Shown here: positions 5,511-8,146 of the stretch, piece after piece
How the letters are laid out: every line of letters starts with the position of its first letter
Numbering within the stretch: the first letter of the stretch is position 1
Source: JBEKIK01 sp050013075
GTDB lineage: Bacteria > Planctomycetota > Planctomycetia > Pirellulales > Thermoguttaceae
Assembly: GCA_050013075.1 (NCBI GenBank)
Contig: JBEKFZ010000148.1
Coordinates: 1 to 8,146, forward strand
Reading direction: 5' to 3'
Length of the DNA stretch: 8,146 nucleotides
The notes under the pieces: generated by a model
The model's input: the letters and a program-made list of their open reading frames with translations, nothing else
Database searches by the model: none
What the model was told of the DNA's origin: nothing
Program-made: the position numbers and the translations under genes

Positions 5511-5726
5511 ATGCCGCAAGGTACAATTAAGAAAATCGTCACCGATCGTGGCTTTGGGTTCATATCGGGAGGCGAAGGTGACGTGTTCTTTCATCATTCA
5601 TCGGTGGTCGATCAGAAATTCGATGAATTGAAAGAAGGGCAAGCAGTTTCGTACGAGTTAATCAGCGGTCCGGATGCACGCGGTCGCGACAAAGGTCCCC
5701 GCGCCACGTCCGTAAAACCCGTGTAG
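5511..5726 (+). CDS. Cold-shock domain protein (CspA-like)
   Basis: A 71-residue protein consisting of a single cold-shock domain, the usual size for bacterial Csp proteins. It binds single-stranded RNA and DNA and acts as an RNA chaperone in the cytoplasm. The two nucleic-acid-binding motifs are present: RNP1-like DRGFGFISG and RNP2-like DVFFHHSSV, followed by the typical L-x-E-G-Q-x-V-x-Y/F segment (LKEGQAVSYEL) and a GPRATSVKPV end. The start is ATG 5511, with GAGGAG eight bases upstream; an in-frame TTG at 5487 lies before the ribosome site and is rejected. It stands alone, convergent with the agmatinase gene, with a 51-bp gap and no clear terminator between them. Whether it is cold-induced cannot be told from the sequence. 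Confidence 0.95.
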   Translation: MPQGTIKKIVTDRGFGFISGGEGDVFFHHSSVVDQKFDELKEGQAVSYELISGPDARGRDKGPRATSVKPV

Positions 5727-5777
5727 TCTTGTCAAGAGTTCAGGGTTAATGCTCATCGACACCAACGGCGGCGATGA

Positions 5778-6662
5778 TTATCCGCGCCGGGGAGCGTGCC
5801 GCCAGGCCAATACTTTCTCCGCCAGCCGGGCGGCCGCGGGATCGCAGCCGGGCGGATGCGGAGAGGGCACGAATTCCACCACGTCGGCCCCAATCCAGCG
5901 GATCCCCGGCGACGCGGCAATCGCGCGGATCACTTCCATCGTCCACCGCCAACTCAGCCCGCCGGGTTGCGGCGTGCCCGTGCTGGGAATGATCGACGGA
6001 TCAAGACCGTCCACGTCGATTGTCAAGTAAACCGCGCCCTTAAGATCGTGCAAAGTCCGCAGCACCTCGGTCCATTGTTCTTCCAGTCGATGGGCAAAAA
6101 AAGTAGTGATCCGCTGGCCGGCATCCACCAGTTCGTACTCCGATCGGCTGAGACTGCGAATTCCGATCTGCACCAACCGGCAACCCTCCTCCCACAATCG
6201 CCGCATCACCGTGCCGTGCGACCATTTCAGACCGTTAAGCTCGTCGATCAAATCGGCATGGGCGTCGATTTGAACCACGGTTATGTCGGCCGGATCGTCC
6301 GCCAAACCCTTTATCATGCCGTACGTTACCGTGTGCTCTCCTCCAAGACCAAGGATAAATTTATCGCGCAACGCAGCGACGTGTGTCTGGACAGTTTTCA
6401 AATAATCCTGAACCGTTTCAGACCCAATATCCAACAAGACAGGCAGAGTATGAAGCTTGGGCGCTTTTTTGAAATCAACTAGGGTTTCTTCGTCGAATAA
6501 TTCCAATTGTAGGCTGGCATCCAAAATGGCCCGCGGACCGTTGCTAGTTCCGCTACCGTACGATACCGTTTTTTCATAGGGCAACGGCAGAATCAGTGCA
6601 TCGGCGTCGGCTTTGTCAAACGAGCCAATGCCCAAAAACTGTCTGGAACCTGGAGTGGACAT
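5778..6662 (-). CDS. speB: Agmatinase-family ureohydrolase
   Basis: A 294-residue enzyme of the arginase/agmatinase superfamily, most like SpeB, which hydrolyses agmatine to putrescine and urea in polyamine synthesis. All six ligands of the two-manganese site are visible: His110 in GGEHTVT, Asp133, His135 and Asp137 in DAHAD, and Asp216 and Asp218 in DVDGLDPS. Also present are His149 in WSHGT (catalytic His), the GTPQPGGL loop (229-236) and Glu263. GGEH in place of GGDH, and Gln in place of the usual Glu in the G-T-P-E-P loop, are minor variations. Substrate specificity within the superfamily (agmatine, guanidinobutyrate, formiminoglutamate) is not settled by these motifs, so the symbol is provisional. 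The ATG has GGAGAAG eight bases upstream. No arginine decarboxylase gene lies in the window. It is divergent from the ABC permease. Confidence 0.9.
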   Translation of the reverse strand: MSTPGSRQFLGIGSFDKADADALILPLPYEKTVSYGSGTSNGPRAILDASLQLELFDEETLVDFKKAPKLHTLPVLLDIGSETVQDYLKTVQTHVAALRDKFILGLGGEHTVTYGMIKGLADDPADITVVQIDAHADLIDELNGLKWSHGTVMRRLWEEGCRLVQIGIRSLSRSEYELVDAGQRITTFFAHRLEEQWTEVLRTLHDLKGAVYLTIDVDGLDPSIIPSTGTPQPGGLSWRWTMEVIRAIAASPGIRWIGADVVEFVPSPHPPGCDPAAARLAEKVLAWRHAPRRG

Positions 6663-6691
6663 TAGAATTACTTCTCCACAAGATAAGCGAA

Positions 6692-6697
6692 ATTATA
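6692..6697 (-). promoter_or_regulatory. Candidate -10 box of the agmatinase gene
   Basis: The minus strand has a perfect TATAAT (within TATATAAT), 30 bases upstream of the ATG at 6662. A start near 6685 would give a short leader containing the GGAGAAG ribosome site. The -35 region is only A-rich. An alternative, weaker pair is TTGTCA (6748-6753) with TATACT (6723-6728) at 19-base spacing. Confidence 0.45.
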
Positions 6698-6812
6698 TAT
6701 GGGAGCCTTTTTTATCTTTTTAAGTATACTTTCTCCCTGCCTGCGGTTGACAAAGCCCCATAACTCCCGACAATTAGGTTATATACGAAATTAAAACAGC
6801 CGCCAACCTGCC

Positions 6813-7940
6813 ATGCGTTTTTCCACATTTATCGTTAAAAACATTATTCGTCGCCGCGTGCGGTCCAGTTTGACCGTGGTCGGCGTGGCGGTCGCGGTCG
6901 GCGCCGTAGTGGCGCTTGTGGGCATCGCCATTGGTTTCGAGCAGTCCTTCCTTAAAGTTTACCAAAAGCAAAATATCGACCTGGTTATCCAGCAATCCGG
7001 TCAAAAACAAAAACTCCTTAGCGTCTTGCCCGAAGCCCTTGGCGACCGAATCGCGGCCGTTCCCGGAATAAAAACCGTGTATTCCGGCCTGATGGATTAT
7101 ATAGACATGGAAGAGCTTAAACCAATTGGTTTGTTGGTACAAGGTTTGCAGCCTAATTGCCCCCTGTTTAACAATTGGAAAATCCTATCCGGACGCAAAT
7201 TGCAGGAAGGCGATAGCAAACATGTTCTGCTTGGCAAAAATCTAGCGGCCACGTTGGACAAAAAGCCCGGCGACTCGATCACCGTGCTCGACGACCAGGA
7301 ATTCCAGATAGTTGGCGTTTACGAGGCAGGCACCACCTATGAAGACGGCATGATGATCATTATGCTCGATGTCCTGCAAAAATTCATGGGCCGCAAAGGA
7401 TTGGTGACCGGTTTCACCGTTACCTTGGAAGACCGCAGCGAAGAGGGCATCAATCGCATAAAAAAGGAGATCGCCGCTCTGGCAAAAAATCTGGATGTCA
7501 AAACTACCAAGGAACTCGTCGATTCGACCACCGAAATCCAATTCATCCACGCCATGGCCTGGGTCACTTCGACCGTGGCGCTTTTCATCGGCGCTATCGG
7601 CATGTTAAACACCATGATCATGTCGGTCTTTGAGCGGACCAAGGAAATCGGTGTGTTGCGGGCCATCGGCTGGGGACGTTGGAGGGTGGTGAAGATGATC
7701 CTCATGGAGTCGATCATCCTCAGCCTGTTGGGCGGAGCGGTGGGAGCCGTGGGGGCCATGATTCTGGCCAATGTGCTCAGCCGCTTTCCCGCGGCGGCGG
7801 GCGTGATCGAAGGCAATTTACCCCCCAGCGTTATTCTCCAAGGGTTTATAATCGCCCTGGGCGTGGGAATTCTGGGCGCCGCCTACCCGGCCTATCGGGG
7901 CGCGCAACTTTTGCCCACGGAGGCCCTGCGCCATGAATAG
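6813..7940 (+). CDS. ABC transporter permease, FtsX/MacB/LolC-like
   Basis: A 375-residue inner-membrane protein with the four-helix layout of type VII (MacB/FtsX-like) ABC permeases. There is one N-terminal helix (about 20-42) after a basic cytoplasmic start (KNIIRRRVRSSL), a roughly 200-residue extracytoplasmic domain (43-245), then three helices (about 246-272, 294-322 and 338-360). The segment SVFERTKEIGVLRAIGW (271-287) between helices 2 and 3 is the conserved cytoplasmic coupling region, and the end PAYRGAQLLPTEALRHE is typical of FtsX domains. Such permeases use ATP hydrolysis in the cytoplasm to drive movements outside, for example lipoprotein release or peptide/drug export; the substrate here is unknown. 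The ATG has no evident ribosome site. It overlaps the next ATPase gene by 8 bp, so the two are translationally linked. Confidence 0.93.
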   Translation: MRFSTFIVKNIIRRRVRSSLTVVGVAVAVGAVVALVGIAIGFEQSFLKVYQKQNIDLVIQQSGQKQKLLSVLPEALGDRIAAVPGIKTVYSGLMDYIDMEELKPIGLLVQGLQPNCPLFNNWKILSGRKLQEGDSKHVLLGKNLAATLDKKPGDSITVLDDQEFQIVGVYEAGTTYEDGMMIIMLDVLQKFMGRKGLVTGFTVTLEDRSEEGINRIKKEIAALAKNLDVKTTKELVDSTTEIQFIHAMAWVTSTVALFIGAIGMLNTMIMSVFERTKEIGVLRAIGWGRWRVVKMILMESIILSLLGGAVGAVGAMILANVLSRFPAAAGVIEGNLPPSVILQGFIIALGVGILGAAYPAYRGAQLLPTEALRHE

Positions 7941-8146
7941 TATCTTCTTCCGCGAGCCTCCGCTGTTGCGCGCCGAACGAGTAAGTAAACTCTATCCTGA
8001 CGGCGAGGTGCACGCCGTGGAAGACGTAAGCCTCGGCATCTGCGCCGGCGAATACGTGGCCATCATGGGACCCAGCGGCAGCGGCAAATCCACCTTGCTC
8101 AACCTGCTGGGAGCATTAGACGTGCCCACTTCCGGCGAAATCTACT
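7933..8146 (+). CDS. ABC transporter ATP-binding protein (partial, runs off the right edge)
   Basis: The first 71 codons of an ABC ATPase begin at ATG 7933, inside the end of the permease gene (ATGAATAG overlap). The sequence reads as a MacB/LolD-type nucleotide-binding domain: LLRAERVSKLYPDGEVHAV (aromatic Tyr21 of the A-loop region), VSLGICAGEYVAIMG, then the Walker A motif GPSGSGKST at 46-54 with Lys52, followed by LLNLLGALDVPTSGEIY. Q-loop, signature motif and Walker B would lie beyond the window. It is the motor for the preceding permease. In LolD/MacB-type systems a membrane-fusion or outer-membrane partner is often encoded nearby; none is visible here. Confidence 0.93.
   Translation, partial: MNSIFFREPPLLRAERVSKLYPDGEVHAVEDVSLGICAGEYVAIMGPSGSGKSTLLNLLGALDVPTSGEIY

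Noticed and set aside
5796..6482. 228-codon open frame antisense to the agmatinase gene
   Set aside because: It mirrors a gene with all catalytic motifs intact; its own translation has no domain features and no ribosome site.
6747..6752. Perfect TTGACA as the -35 box of the ABC permease
   Set aside because: No acceptable -10 sequence lies 16-18 bases downstream; the nearest TATATA is 27 bases away.

Overview
The window looks like a piece of a planctomycete chromosome. The strongest clues are a DUF1559 (type IV pilin-like, H-x9-DG family) protein followed by a small lipoprotein of the DGKPL/transthyretin-like kind, a pairing typical of Planctomycetota. A URO-D-superfamily protein of the expanded non-HemE type and a signal-peptide-bearing Lys/Asp-rich orphan fit the same source. 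Gene density is moderate, intergenic spaces are long, and the genes look vertically inherited. I see no transposase, integrase, phage gene or CRISPR array.

Layout, left to right. Positions 1-227 are non-coding and hold a strong hairpin terminator (118-158). A two-gene minus-strand unit follows: the DUF1559 protein (719-1717), then the lipoprotein (228-665). A 305-bp non-coding gap with a C9 run separates it from pyrF (minus, 2023-2946), a type-2 orotidine-5'-phosphate decarboxylase of pyrimidine synthesis. Directly upstream of pyrF is a 154-bp tandem array of 22 in-register heptamers (2965-3118). Then, on the plus strand, come a tRNA-Pro(GGG) gene (3202-3276), its hairpin terminator, and a URO-D-family protein (3351-4610) that may be translated from a leaderless mRNA.

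The right half begins with a secreted Lys-rich protein of unknown function (4832-5296), preceded by several short repeats and a palindrome and followed by a terminator. Next are a cold-shock-domain protein (5511-5726) and, convergent to it, an agmatinase-family ureohydrolase (minus, 5778-6662). A divergent 150-bp promoter region leads to an ABC export module: an FtsX/MacB-like permease (6813-7940) overlapping by 8 bp an ABC ATPase (7933 to the window edge, partial, with Walker A).

Apart from the two minus-strand pairs and the permease-ATPase pair, the genes look like independent transcription units. I do not see a new multi-gene system here. The least explained structures are the phased heptamer array in front of pyrF, the repeat-rich leader of the Lys-rich secreted protein, and the very short gap between the tRNA terminator and the URO-D-family start codon.
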